Position numbers and translations under genes: made by a program. From a virus: a stretch of 26,374 nt of DNA. Every line of letters starts with the position of its first letter. Position 1 is the stretch's first letter. Shown here piece by piece: positions 6,477 to 14,421 of the stretch. Under the pieces are notes generated by a model. That model was not told the DNA's origin, searched no databases, and saw only the letters and a program-made list of their open reading frames with translations. The stretch lies in the IMG/VR virus record IMGVR_UViG_3300044614_000081, positions 1 through 26,374 of that record; one strand, written 5' to 3'.

Positions 6477-6725
6477 CTACTCCTGCGCGCGGCGGAAGTT
6501 GAGCCGCCAGATCACATCTGCAACTTGCTTGCCGAACATATCGATCTGCTTTTCTTCTGCTTCTGGGAAGACAAGATGCGCCACCTCGTGTGCGGCGATC
6601 TCCAAGAGCAGTTTCGGCTTCTGGAGGAGACGCGGGTCTAGCTGAATGTGATCTTCGCCGATATAGGCCCAGCCCCAGGCACGCTCACAGGTCTTCCATT
6701 CGATGGTGATCTTGCGGCGTGCCAT
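6477..6725 (-). CDS. Small HExxH zinc metalloprotein (SprT/minigluzincin-like)
   Basis: An 82-residue protein with the zinc-peptidase signature HEVAH at residues 46-50 and a nearby acidic pair (Glu57, Glu58) that could supply the third ligand. This small size resembles phage proteins described as SprT-like or minimal gluzincins. The frame is open from 6788, but the start at 6725 (MARRKITIEWK) has AAGAGGT upstream and is preferred. It lies between a membrane protein and the metallophosphoesterase at the end of the lysis block. Possible roles are protein processing or wall-linked proteolysis; the target is unknown. Confidence 0.78.
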   Translation of the reverse strand: MARRKITIEWKTCERAWGWAYIGEDHIQLDPRLLQKPKLLLEIAAHEVAHLVFPEAEEKQIDMFGKQVADVIWRLNFRRAQE

Positions 6726-6729
6726 AGTG

Positions 6730-6960
6730 TTACCTCTTGCATCGCTTTCGGCGGTGATCCCATTCTCCGCCACGGCGGATGCAGTCACGCCATTCTTTCT
6801 CTTTCTCAGGAGGCATTCGTTTTAGCAAGAAAGGCAACGATGCCTTGAACATAACAATGCCAAGGCCGAACCAAAAGGATGGCCTTTGAGCGACGAGAAA
6901 GCCGCCAGCGCCAATGCCGATGAACAGCACGACGATGGCGGCAATCTCGATCCAGTTCAC
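6730..6960 (-). CDS. Membrane protein of the lysis cassette
   Basis: A 76-residue protein from a GTG start that overlaps the holin stop as GTGA. Residues 3-22 (WIEIAAIVVLFIGIGAGGFL) form one clear membrane helix. Residues 27-48 (SFWFGLGIVMFKASLPFLLK) form a second hydrophobic or amphipathic stretch, and the C-terminus is strongly charged (KEKEWRDCIRRGGEWDHRRK). The frame is open upstream to a TTG at 6981, but the coupled GTG fits better. Position and topology suggest a second holin or antiholin, or an inner-membrane spanin part. The family is not recognised. Confidence 0.7.
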   Translation of the reverse strand: MNWIEIAAIVVLFIGIGAGGFLVAQRPSFWFGLGIVMFKASLPFLLKRMPPEKEKEWRDCIRRGGEWDHRRKRCKR

Positions 6961-7118
6961 TTCTTGGCCCAGATAGACCAACCAGCGGCGAAGATAACTC
7001 CCAGTGCGCCGATGATCTCATTCATGGCGGTAGAGTCAATAACTCCGGTGCCGACAACATAGCCGCCACCAGCCGCGAGAACGGCGCGAACAACGCCCCA
7101 GACCATTTCTTTCGTCAT
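6957..7118 (-). CDS. Small holin, Pam3-gp28-like
   Basis: A 53-residue protein (MTKEMVWGVVRAVLAAGGGY, ending WSIWAKK). Two short hydrophobic segments (VVRAVLAAGGGYVVGTGVI and IIGALGVIFAAGWSIWA) are joined by a turn. The layout, and the GGYVVGxG and WSIWAKK blocks, match the small holins I know as the Pam3-gp28 family in alphaproteobacterial phages. It would form membrane lesions that release the endolysin. The ATG overlaps the endolysin stop as TGATG, and its own stop overlaps the next start, so expression is coupled. AAGGAAG lies upstream. Confidence 0.82.
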   Translation of the reverse strand: MTKEMVWGVVRAVLAAGGGYVVGTGVIDSTAMNEIIGALGVIFAAGWSIWAKK

Positions 7119-7540
7119 CACTTACTTCCTTTTGTTGTGCCGGGATACTGCTTCCACGGCAGTTGAAAATGTGGCCCGTCCTTGAACGAAACCCAGTCGC
7201 CGCCCCACTCTAGCAACACGTTCTCAGCCTTTGCCGCTGCCTTCATTCGCTTGGCTAGACTATCGTATAAAGGCCAGTCCCAGCGCACCTGGCCTTTGAT
7301 CGCGCAAGCCAAATCAACAGCGTGTGAAAAACCATTTGCCGCAGGAATATGGCGAGACCGTAACGTCTTTGATGCGCCCTTGGCCTTGAGGATCTTCTGC
7401 TCCTCAAGAGTGCGAACGCCGCAGGTGACTATGAAGCCTGTGTCGGCATCCTTCCAATCACCAGCGCATCGATTTACCACACGCACCAGATCGGGATGAA
7501 CGCCTTTCAGCTTGGCGAAGGATGCGCTGTTAAGCTTCAT
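7118..7540 (-). CDS. Endolysin, M15-family peptidoglycan peptidase
   Basis: A 140-residue zinc peptidase of the M15/VanY type (L-alanyl-D-glutamate or D-Ala-D-Ala peptidase), as in T5-like endolysins. Motifs: TCGVRTLEEQ at 39-48; a zinc-binding segment with His64 (SRH) and Asp76 (HAVDL), separated by a slightly long insert; and DGPHFQL with Asp121 and His124. No signal peptide is visible, so release through the adjacent holin is expected. It overlaps the upstream membrane protein (ATGA) and the downstream holin (TGATG). The order membrane protein, endolysin, holin makes a compact lysis cassette. Confidence 0.9.
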   Translation of the reverse strand: MKLNSASFAKLKGVHPDLVRVVNRCAGDWKDADTGFIVTCGVRTLEEQKILKAKGASKTLRSRHIPAANGFSHAVDLACAIKGQVRWDWPLYDSLAKRMKAAAKAENVLLEWGGDWVSFKDGPHFQLPWKQYPGTTKGSK

Positions 7541-7779
7541 TTGCGTAATGCCTCTTCGATGCTGTCGAGCTTCGCCATGATCGCGCGGCTCGTCTCGCGA
7601 ATCTCCTTAATCTCTCGATCATGCGCTGTACGCGATGTTTCGGTCTGCGCTTGCAGGACGGCGATGGCAGTCTCGTGCGCCTGTTGCTGGCGGTATATAA
7701 TCCAGACAAACGCGGCCACTGGAGCGATGATCCATTGCATGATGGCCCCGAGCACCTTGAAGGTCTGATCGTCAATCAT
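7537..7779 (-). CDS. Membrane-anchored coiled-coil protein of the lysis cassette
   Basis: An 80-residue protein starting MIDDQTFKVLGAIMQWIIAP. Residues 8-28 form one membrane helix and residues 30-80 a charged coiled coil (HETAIAVLQAQTETSRTAHD and on). This architecture is typical of small phage membrane proteins next to endolysins, which may be holin-like or i-spanin-like; the exact class is not certain. The frame is open to 7887, but the inner start is preferred because it begins just after the previous gene ends. It overlaps the endolysin start by four bases. Confidence 0.75.
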   Translation of the reverse strand: MIDDQTFKVLGAIMQWIIAPVAAFVWIIYRQQQAHETAIAVLQAQTETSRTAHDREIKEIRETSRAIMAKLDSIEEALRK

Positions 7780-7789
7780 GGAACACCAT

Positions 7790-7999
7790 TCATATCTTGA
7801 CTGCGTATTGGTTGAGCATGAAGTCAATCGCCAAGCCGCTGTCTCCAAATAAAAGCATCTCTGTTGGAGGCAATGGTTGCCGCGCAATGCTGACCGTTCC
7901 GCTTCCGATGATGAGAGAAAGCGATTGCGTAGGTTGCTCTTGGTTCATATCAAGGCTGATGGTCTGAGCCGGATTGTTGACGATTAGCGAAACAGTCAT
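7790..7999 (-). CDS. Hypothetical small protein
   Basis: A 69-residue protein with an alternating beta-type pattern (MTVSLIVNNPAQTISLDMNQ) and no recognised motif. The ATG overlaps the stop of the preceding gene as ATGA, and the stop lies 10 bases before the next start. Placed between presumed tail-tip proteins and the lysis genes, it is more likely virion-associated than enzymatic, but this rests on position only. Confidence 0.6.
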   Translation of the reverse strand: MTVSLIVNNPAQTISLDMNQEQPTQSLSLIIGSGTVSIARQPLPPTEMLLFGDSGLAIDFMLNQYAVKI

Positions 8000-8337
8000 G
8001 TCGTAATGTCCTCGCGCACATCAATCTTGAATGTTTCGGTGCTTTCAACGCCACCACTTGTGAACTGTATGTCGCAATACATGATGCTGTCGTTGTCTTC
8101 GTCAGACACCGGCCACAATGCAGTGTTCGCTGCCGTCTGCGAGAGCGTGAAACTGCCAGTTGCTGGTGCGCTGATTGTCACCGTCAAGGATTGGGAAAAG
8201 CCGCCATTCCGCACCATTGCCGCAACCGTGTAACCAATAAGGCTAAACGATGCCGGAACTGCGGTGAGACGTTGGCATGACAACGAAAGAGTATCGCCGC
8301 GCTTGAATGTTATCGTTTTGGTGATGGGCGTTGCCAT
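7996..8337 (-). CDS. Hypothetical beta-rich protein, possible tail-tip component
   Basis: A 113-residue protein with a beta-sandwich-like pattern: repeated short strands such as TITFKRGDTLSLSCQRL, SFSLIGYTVAAMV and SLTVTISAPATGSFTLSQT, then DIQFTSGGVESTETFKIDV. This resembles small tail or baseplate accessory proteins of phages, but I cannot name the family. AAAGGAATAAATCA precedes the ATG, a good ribosome-binding site. It lies just after the presumed tail hub and a larger unknown protein, so a receptor-binding or tip-accessory role is possible. Confidence 0.62.
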   Translation of the reverse strand: MATPITKTITFKRGDTLSLSCQRLTAVPASFSLIGYTVAAMVRNGGFSQSLTVTISAPATGSFTLSQTAANTALWPVSDEDNDSIMYCDIQFTSGGVESTETFKIDVREDITT

Positions 8338-8349
8338 TGATTTATTCCT

Positions 8350-8976
8350 TTATGGCAGTGAGGCATATTCGCGGCGGCGGAACATCCAGATTTTCCCGGC
8401 AGCTATGCTGTCGCCGGTGAACGATATGCGAGCGCGCAATATTTTCTGCGCTGGCGTGTCATACATGGCTGAATCTGCGTCAATCTGAGCGCTAAATGAG
8501 CTATTCCTGTAGGTCATTGTCATGACAAAATGAGAAGTACTCTCAAGTCTTGGAAAATAGAATTCTGCATGATAGCCAAAGTCTTGATTATTAACTCCAG
8601 TGTCTGACTGTCTGACTAATCGATATACTGCATCTGTTTGCTTGAATGCTTCCAACTGAAGCTTACGGTCAGTTCCGATTAAAGCAGCGTTATGCCTCAA
8701 TCCCAAAGCTAAAATTCGATATTCGTAGCCATCTACGAAATCAGGCGTCACAACACTAGGGACTGTTCCAGTCACTGCGTGATCATAGATCAACCCAGTC
8801 TTGCCATCGCCAATCGTCACCTTGTCATACGGATGCCAACCAGAAACCATGACAGGAGCGCCAGAAGATGCTTCTGCAATAGCCGAAGGATTGTCGCGCA
8901 ACGCCGTCACGGTCGTGCTTGACGGAATGCCGCCAACGGCAACCGCTGCGTTTGAGATGCTCGTCCATGTTGTCAT
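8350..8976 (-). CDS. Hypothetical tail-tip or fibre protein
   Basis: A 208-residue protein starting MTTWTSISNAAVAVGGIPSS. The N-terminal part (VTALRDNPSAIAEASSGAPV) resembles the leading segment seen in short phage tip proteins. The rest is beta-rich with aromatic residues (FGYHAEFYFPRLESTSHFVM) and no catalytic motif. The ATG overlaps the hub protein stop as TGATG, with AGGTGG ahead of it; the in-frame GTG at 8985 is less likely. As the last large beta-rich gene of the tail block it is a candidate receptor-binding protein, by position only. The DNA between about 8500 and 8720 looks more AT-rich than its neighbours. Confidence 0.65.
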   Translation of the reverse strand: MTTWTSISNAAVAVGGIPSSTTVTALRDNPSAIAEASSGAPVMVSGWHPYDKVTIGDGKTGLIYDHAVTGTVPSVVTPDFVDGYEYRILALGLRHNAALIGTDRKLQLEAFKQTDAVYRLVRQSDTGVNNQDFGYHAEFYFPRLESTSHFVMTMTYRNSSFSAQIDADSAMYDTPAQKILRARISFTGDSIAAGKIWMFRRREYASLP

Positions 8977-10775
8977 CAAAGCCACCTGTACGGTTGAGGA
9001 GTTCCGCTTCCATCATTACCACTATCATCGAGCCAGCGCCACGGCTGGGCTACGCCATTTGCGTCAAGCCCCGCATCGGTTAGCCATGTCCAGAGAACGC
9101 CGCCCTTCTCGTTGTCTTCCGCTGTAAAGCGGTATGTCAGGCCGTTGCGGGCTACCTCTGCCGAGGTGATAAGCCACTCGCCATCGCGCGGCGCACCTGT
9201 GAAATCGACATCCAGATAATGCCGTATCTGGACAACCGATCCGGTCCAGATATTCGCGGAATCCTTTGCCGATAGATCGAAGGTGATTTCCTTGCGGACA
9301 TCCGAGAAGCGGTCAAGATAGGTCTTGGCGAGGGAGTTGGCGATTGCCTGTGTGCTAATGAACCGGCAGAACAATTCCCTGATCTGCGGCTCGCCGCCAT
9401 ACTGCACTTGCTTCAGAACATCGATATAGACCGAGACGCGGGAATAGTTGCTCTTCTCGGTCACGCTTGGGATCGGCGTGCGTTGCAAATAGTAGACATG
9501 CGTCTGAGATGCACGCTCTTCCGGCTTCTCCTCGATTGAGAAGCTGCCAGCAACAATCGCATCGTCATCAGTCAAAATTGTAGGTGACGGTTGCGGCCTG
9601 ACAGGCTCCATGAGAATCTTCTGGACGCGCTCATCCCACCATAGATTCGAGACGGCCTGGAGGCACACCTCGGCTAGAAGTTCTTCGATCTTGTCGGGAT
9701 CGGTGATCCATGCCGTGAAATTGTAGTCTGGCCGATATGTGGTCTTTGCTGTCGCCCAATCCGCGAAGTTGATATATTTTGCAGGGATGCCGCCCCAGTT
9801 GACGAGAAGGTCATAAAGGATTTCGTGGAATGGCGTGGCGTTGTAATAGATCACACGCTGCACGCGGTCGTTTTGACTTTGAGCCGCTGCCGTTGTTCCG
9901 GCCAGACCGCGTGTCAGTCCGTCGAAATAGATGTTGCCGCCGGTCGTTTCATAACGCTGAGCATATTGGATTACTTCGCTATTGATCCTGACATAACCAG
10001 TTGTAGGATAGTCGCTCAAAGTTGCGCCAGCCACGGTCATGGCTGTTGCTACGTTCGTGATGTTGGAGGCCAATTCGCCACGGCTTAGATATGGTGCCGT
10101 CAGGTTGGTGTCGGTGATCTTTCGCAGGATGTCCTTGGCTGTGATCGAAACGCCATTGCGACCGGCGTCGATCTTCTCGATCACATATTCCCGCTGCGTC
10201 ATAGCTGAGAGTGGCTGACCGATTAGCCCCTCGTAGATGTTGAGCGTGTATCCGATGTGGTACGGATTGCGGGCAAGCCACTTGCTCCAGAAACTGCCGA
10301 TCTGGTCTGGATCATAAGCCCTCGTGGAGACATAGGGATCGGTGCCTATGTCATTCCAAGGGAAGTCCTTGATGCGGACATTGCTCACGGCGCGATAGCC
10401 TAGCGGGCTTTTATTGCGCGATCCAGAGGCCACGTTGAGGACGGTCGGAGCCGTCTGATAGTTCTGCATTGCCGGGATGGCGAGTGCGGGCTGGTAAATG
10501 TAATCGATCAAGAACGGATCGCCCGATTCGGTGACGAGCGTGTTGCCATTCTCTGTCAGCAGATTGGTGTTGTTATCTTGCCACTCGTAAACGTCATCGT
10601 TGACGAATCGCAGCGTCAACGACTTGCTCAGATCGAGAGCGGATAAGAACTTGCAGGTGCGGTCCGTATTCCAACAGGCATCGCCCGTTGCATTGCACGG
10701 CGAGACGCCGAAGGTGCGTGAGCATAGCGGCTGGATGATCTCGACAATCTCGACGGGGCGCGCTGCAAAGGTCAT
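8976..10775 (-). CDS. Probable tail hub / minor tail protein with N-terminal cysteine cluster
   Basis: At 599 residues this is the largest protein after the tape measure in the tail block. It opens with a cysteine set, Cys18, Cys27, Cys34 and Cys41 (CSRTFGVSPC then CWNTDRTC), of the kind seen in minor tail proteins that bind metal or an Fe-S cluster. Residues 50-540 are beta-rich with many aromatic residues, as in tail hub proteins. The C-terminus has two 17-residue Trp units (WTWLTDAGLDANGVAQP, WRWLDDSGNDGSGTPQP), then YRWL. It starts on the stop of the previous gene (TGATG). No larger hub-type gene is present in the block, so this is the best hub candidate. The assignment is from position and pattern. 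Confidence 0.68.
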   Translation of the reverse strand: MTFAARPVEIVEIIQPLCSRTFGVSPCNATGDACWNTDRTCKFLSALDLSKSLTLRFVNDDVYEWQDNNTNLLTENGNTLVTESGDPFLIDYIYQPALAIPAMQNYQTAPTVLNVASGSRNKSPLGYRAVSNVRIKDFPWNDIGTDPYVSTRAYDPDQIGSFWSKWLARNPYHIGYTLNIYEGLIGQPLSAMTQREYVIEKIDAGRNGVSITAKDILRKITDTNLTAPYLSRGELASNITNVATAMTVAGATLSDYPTTGYVRINSEVIQYAQRYETTGGNIYFDGLTRGLAGTTAAAQSQNDRVQRVIYYNATPFHEILYDLLVNWGGIPAKYINFADWATAKTTYRPDYNFTAWITDPDKIEELLAEVCLQAVSNLWWDERVQKILMEPVRPQPSPTILTDDDAIVAGSFSIEEKPEERASQTHVYYLQRTPIPSVTEKSNYSRVSVYIDVLKQVQYGGEPQIRELFCRFISTQAIANSLAKTYLDRFSDVRKEITFDLSAKDSANIWTGSVVQIRHYLDVDFTGAPRDGEWLITSAEVARNGLTYRFTAEDNEKGGVLWTWLTDAGLDANGVAQPWRWLDDSGNDGSGTPQPYRWL

Positions 10776-11557
10776 CAGTAATATCCCGTGACGCCGAGGC
10801 TGACAGAGCGATAAGCCTTGATGCCCATATTCACCGGTTCAACGTCTCGGTCGGTCCAGACGAAGCCGACATCGGTCGTGATCTTGGAGGGATTGCCAGC
10901 GATGCAGAACGGCTGCAATGGCAGCGTCTTCGCGAACGGCTCGAAGTATGTGTCGTACCAAGCCGTTGTCAGATATTCCCAATCGTAAGATGTAATGACG
11001 GCACGCCTCTTGATGATGCGCCCAAGCCATTGGCCGGTCTCAGAGAACTGTTGCTGTGCTTCGGTGACGCGGTTGAGGTTGAGCGGCCTATGCCCTCCGT
11101 AGATCGGTATTGGCATTTGCAAGGAAACGCCAGCGCGGATGATGCCGATTGCGATGTCCGTGCCATCGTTCACGTTCACCCGCACTTCGCGGACGGTGTA
11201 GAGCGCCCCAGCGTTATTGAAGAACACCGCGATGGTCGAGTTGTCGGTTGGCGAGATCGTCGCACGAGTTGTGTGACCACCTCCGACTGTTGCCGCCGTA
11301 GAGATTGTCACCACCTTGCCAGATAGGTTATGCGCTGCGATAAAAACGCAATCGATAGATACGTCTGCCGCTGCCACAAGAGTCCAGTTATTCGAGCCTG
11401 GCGCAAGCTCCCACCGCTGCGATGTGTAGTCATTGGCAGCATAAGCCGGATTGGTTCCATCACCAGAGACAGTGCCGGTTATCATGTCCCACAAGATGCG
11501 GGCATGGTTTAGCGGCTCATTCGTGGAGACGGTATATCCGGCTGTGCTTATGGTCAC
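10775..11557 (-). CDS. Probable distal tail / minor tail protein
   Basis: A 260-residue protein from a GTG start that overlaps the previous stop (GTGA). The first 130 residues look like a discoidin-type beta domain (YAANDYTSQRWELAPGSNNW, then a long strand-rich region). The second half contains GQWLGRIIKRRAVITSYDW and ends with a strand-rich stretch (KAYRSVSLGVTGYY). It lies directly before the presumed hub, the position where siphoviruses encode the distal tail protein that joins tube to hub. I cannot assign a named family with certainty. Confidence 0.66.
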   Translation of the reverse strand: MTISTAGYTVSTNEPLNHARILWDMITGTVSGDGTNPAYAANDYTSQRWELAPGSNNWTLVAAADVSIDCVFIAAHNLSGKVVTISTAATVGGGHTTRATISPTDNSTIAVFFNNAGALYTVREVRVNVNDGTDIAIGIIRAGVSLQMPIPIYGGHRPLNLNRVTEAQQQFSETGQWLGRIIKRRAVITSYDWEYLTTAWYDTYFEPFAKTLPLQPFCIAGNPSKITTDVGFVWTDRDVEPVNMGIKAYRSVSLGVTGYY

Positions 11558-12159
11558 GGCGTTCCTGCCATTTCAATCCAGTTGGTCCCGTCACAAACAA
11601 GCAATGCCCATGCGCCATCGGTGTTTGGCAAAATAGGAGTGCTAGCTCCTCCGCCTTCGCGCGGGACTACATTGCCAGATGCCGACACAACTGTCTGAGC
11701 CTGTGTGGTAGAAATCACGAGAATGCGGCCTGTATTGCTTGCAGGTGTCGGAAGCGTGAGCGTGTTTGATGACCCCGTGCGGTTGCTTATGATGAATGTC
11801 ACGCCAGCCGCAACCGTGTAATCTGTCGTGACAGTCACCGGAGCAGCAAGGGCAAACGATCCGTTGACTTGCAGCTTCGCCGTTGGCGTTGCCGTGCCGA
11901 TGCCCACGCGATCAGTGGATGCGTCTACGAAAACAAGGTTGGCGTCTGTGTCGCCTTCGATGCGTTGGTCTACATCAGCGCCAGCATCGTTGAAGACGTT
12001 TGCCCCTGCGAATGATGCAGCCGGAACATTCTGAAACAACTCCGCGCGCGTCTGCTTCTTGGTCTCGGGGACGCTTGTGTCCACCACCACATAAAGGTCA
12101 TCCGTGGCCGTGTTGGCCCCGGTCAGTGCTGATAGTGCTGAAATTTTGATGTCAGGCAC
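11554..12159 (-). CDS. Tail-fibre-like structural protein
   Basis: A 201-residue protein from a GTG start with AAGGAG seven bases upstream. It opens MPDIKISALSALTGANTATD, and the middle contains VGIGTATPTAKLQVNGS, a phrase that recurs in trimeric tail fibres and appendage proteins. The rest is beta-rich with many Thr, Val and Ser. It lies between the HNH gene and the distal tail gene. Its ribosome-binding site is inside the last codons of the HNH gene, so the endonuclease must have been inserted, or extended, right up to this start. The exact virion location is unknown. Confidence 0.7.
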   Translation of the reverse strand: MPDIKISALSALTGANTATDDLYVVVDTSVPETKKQTRAELFQNVPAASFAGANVFNDAGADVDQRIEGDTDANLVFVDASTDRVGIGTATPTAKLQVNGSFALAAPVTVTTDYTVAAGVTFIISNRTGSSNTLTLPTPASNTGRILVISTTQAQTVVSASGNVVPREGGGASTPILPNTDGAWALLVCDGTNWIEMAGTP

Positions 12160-12613
12160 AGGCTGTCTCCTTATTTATCTCAAGTGCAACATCAATAGGC
12201 CAGTTAAGGCCGTATATGCGCTGGCGTACCGTGCTTGACTTTAGGTTCTTATATGCGATCCATTTTTCAAGCGTGCGTGTTTCTCCATTTATAGTAATTA
12301 GTCGGCTTGAACGCCTGTTGTTTGCCTGTTCATTCTTGTCTGCCCATTTGCAATTTTCAGGGCTGTATCCGCGATTGTTATCAATTCTCTCTAACCCCAA
12401 TCCAGGCTGATAACTGCCTACCATATCCTGATAGAAATTCTCAAGAATGTTCCATCTTTCACAAAGCGTGATCCCGCGAGCACCATAGTTCTTAAAGTGA
12501 CAATGATCTGGGTTACTTGTGCGGTGCTTCACGCCATACCAAATGTTGCGAAGCCGCTGAAAGTGTGGCCTTTCCAACAACGATGTCGGCAATGCTTTAT
12601 GCGTCCGTCCCAT
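12152..12613 (-). CDS. HNH-type homing endonuclease with C-terminal DNA-binding repeat
   Basis: A 153-residue free-standing endonuclease of the phage/intron HNH type. Recognisable blocks: WYGVKHRTSNPDHCHFKNYG, GARGITLCERW at 44-54, and RIDNNRGYSPENCKWA at 76-91, the core carrying Asp78 and Asn87. After EQANNRR the C-terminus (LITINGETRTLEKWIAYKNL) matches the NUMOD-like DNA-binding repeat found in such enzymes. The gene lies between tape measure and tail-fibre genes. Its ATG overlaps the tape-measure stop by one base (TGATG) and its end overlaps the next start by eight. The coding DNA is clearly more AT-rich than its neighbours, a sign of separate origin. Confidence 0.88.
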   Translation of the reverse strand: MGRTHKALPTSLLERPHFQRLRNIWYGVKHRTSNPDHCHFKNYGARGITLCERWNILENFYQDMVGSYQPGLGLERIDNNRGYSPENCKWADKNEQANNRRSSRLITINGETRTLEKWIAYKNLKSSTVRQRIYGLNWPIDVALEINKETACA

Positions 12614-14421
12614 CAGGCTATCACTCCGCGAATTGTGCCGCCGTTGCGCTGCGTGCTGTTAAGCTGGTCGATGAACTGTCTGGCGAACTTCTCGCCAAAG
12701 CCCATTGGATCATTCATCATTGTAAACTGGAAAGTAGTCGTTGGCGATGCCGCTGCCGGGGCTGCGGATGCACCACCGCCACCGCCTCTACGTCCACCAC
12801 CGCCACCACTACTACCGCCGCCGCCGCCGCCTTCGGAGACTCCCTTAATAGCCGCCACGGCACTCATGCCCTTGGCAAAGACGGCGGCATAATTGGCGAA
12901 CTTCTGAATGGGCGTGATGGCGGTTGGATCATTCATCGCACTAACGGCTGCGCGGATGGTGTCAACGATTGCTTGTGCTGCGGCTGCGGCCTTCGCCACT
13001 TTAAGCAGACGCTTTCCGCCCGCTTGTGCGACTTGAGCCATAGAGCCAAAGAAGGAAGACGCGGCAGTCAGATCACCATCAAGACGTTGAGACTGAATGG
13101 ATGCAAGATCACTTGCGTGTTGCTCCGCACGTTGCAGCATAAGGTCTTTGAACTCTGCATCGAGTTCATCCTTGCCGGTCAAATGCCCGCGAAGCAATTC
13201 CATATCTGCTGCATATTCAGCCTCAAGAATTTCACGCTCAGACATAAAGCCATCGCGGATCGACTCAAGCCTAGCCATATAGAATTCGTCCACCTCTTGC
13301 GATGGTGCAACGCCTGGAACAGTAGAACCGGCACCTTCTCCACCAGCACTGGCGTCACCAGGAAGCCTTGGCGCTTTTGACTTAGACGAAAAGTTTCCAG
13401 CACTTTCGAGCAATGCGGCTGCATCTTCTGGCCTAGCTTGAAAGTTCTTTCGCATGTTTGCAAGGATTTGAGTATTGCGTTCCCACACCTTGCCTACTTG
13501 TTCAGATGATGCTGCCCAAGCATCCATTGCATTTGCGAACTGTCCTTGCTTGATGTATTCAAGCGCAACGCCAGCGGCATTCAACCTTATGGTAAATGCT
13601 TCCCACGCCGATGTCAGGAATTGTACTGTCTCGGCCAGCATGCCGAATGCACCATCAATTAGGTTCGCTATCTTTTCTACATAGTCACCTTCTTCTACGA
13701 ATTTGATGAACCTGTCAGTCAAGTCCTTCATTTTTGGCGCTGACTTTTGCGCGATTGTATTTGCTAAACCAGTGAATAGGCTGGTGATCCTCGTTAGGTT
13801 GTCGTTGAAACCTTCCGCCGCTTTTGAGGTGTTTGTCGAAATCTCAAGACCAAAACGACTAGCTTCTTCGGTCATCTGTGCGAGGCCATCGCGGCCCGCA
13901 TTGAGCATCGGAATCAGATCGGCACCGGAGCGGCCCAATATGGCCATCGCTAACGCTGTTTTGCCAGCGCCGTCTTCCATTCCTGCAAAGCGTTCCGCCA
14001 CATCGAGCAGCACTTCCTCTGTGCCGCGCAGATTGCCTTGTGCATCAGTGACCGAAATGCCAAGAGCCGTGAAGGCTTCGTTCCCGGCTTGCATGTTCTT
14101 GGAAAGCTGACCAAGACCGACTTGCAATTGGCCTAGAGACACATCCGAAAGTTTAGCGGCATACTCTAACCGTGAAAGGCTCTCGGAAGTCATGCCGATC
14201 TTCTGAGCAGTCTTTCCGATTTCATCGGCGAAGTTGATGGCCTGTTTGGTCAGCGCACCAATGGCGACTCCGCCAGCCGCCGCCGCTGTTGCAAAGCCAG
14301 CAAGACCAACGGCAGCAAGCTTCGAGAAGTTCTGTATCTTGCTGCCAGCACTGGCAATGCCCTTGTCGAAGTCATCCGTATTGGCGCTGATCTTGACTTC
14401 GATTCCGCTAACTTGAGCCAT
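12613..14421 (-). CDS. Tail tape measure protein
   Basis: This 602-residue protein sets tail length and passes through the tail tube lumen. The opening AQVSGIEVKISANTDDFDKG, a hydrophobic Ala/Gly segment at about 34-56, and long helical stretches with SLGQLQVGLGQLSKNMQAGN are typical of the phage tape-measure family. Near the end is a Gly-rich run (residues 531-550, bases 12772-12831) made of GGC/GGT codons with two Ser and two Arg, which is a flexible linker. The C-terminal 50 residues (FGEKFARQFIDQLNS) are helical. Its start overlaps the end of the tail-chaperone frame by 14 bases. It is short for the family, which implies a tail on the shorter side for a siphovirus. Confidence 0.93.
   Translation of the reverse strand: MAQVSGIEVKISANTDDFDKGIASAGSKIQNFSKLAAVGLAGFATAAAAGGVAIGALTKQAINFADEIGKTAQKIGMTSESLSRLEYAAKLSDVSLGQLQVGLGQLSKNMQAGNEAFTALGISVTDAQGNLRGTEEVLLDVAERFAGMEDGAGKTALAMAILGRSGADLIPMLNAGRDGLAQMTEEASRFGLEISTNTSKAAEGFNDNLTRITSLFTGLANTIAQKSAPKMKDLTDRFIKFVEEGDYVEKIANLIDGAFGMLAETVQFLTSAWEAFTIRLNAAGVALEYIKQGQFANAMDAWAASSEQVGKVWERNTQILANMRKNFQARPEDAAALLESAGNFSSKSKAPRLPGDASAGGEGAGSTVPGVAPSQEVDEFYMARLESIRDGFMSEREILEAEYAADMELLRGHLTGKDELDAEFKDLMLQRAEQHASDLASIQSQRLDGDLTAASSFFGSMAQVAQAGGKRLLKVAKAAAAAQAIVDTIRAAVSAMNDPTAITPIQKFANYAAVFAKGMSAVAAIKGVSEGGGGGGSSGGGGGRRGGGGGASAAPAAASPTTTFQFTMMNDPMGFGEKFARQFIDQLNSTQRNGGTIRGVIA

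Noticed and set aside
12517-13380. Plus-strand frame of 287 codons with Thr- and Ala-rich runs opposite the tape measure
   Set aside because: Its low-complexity runs are the reverse complement of the Gly-rich linker of the tape measure and of the HNH gene start. No family is visible.
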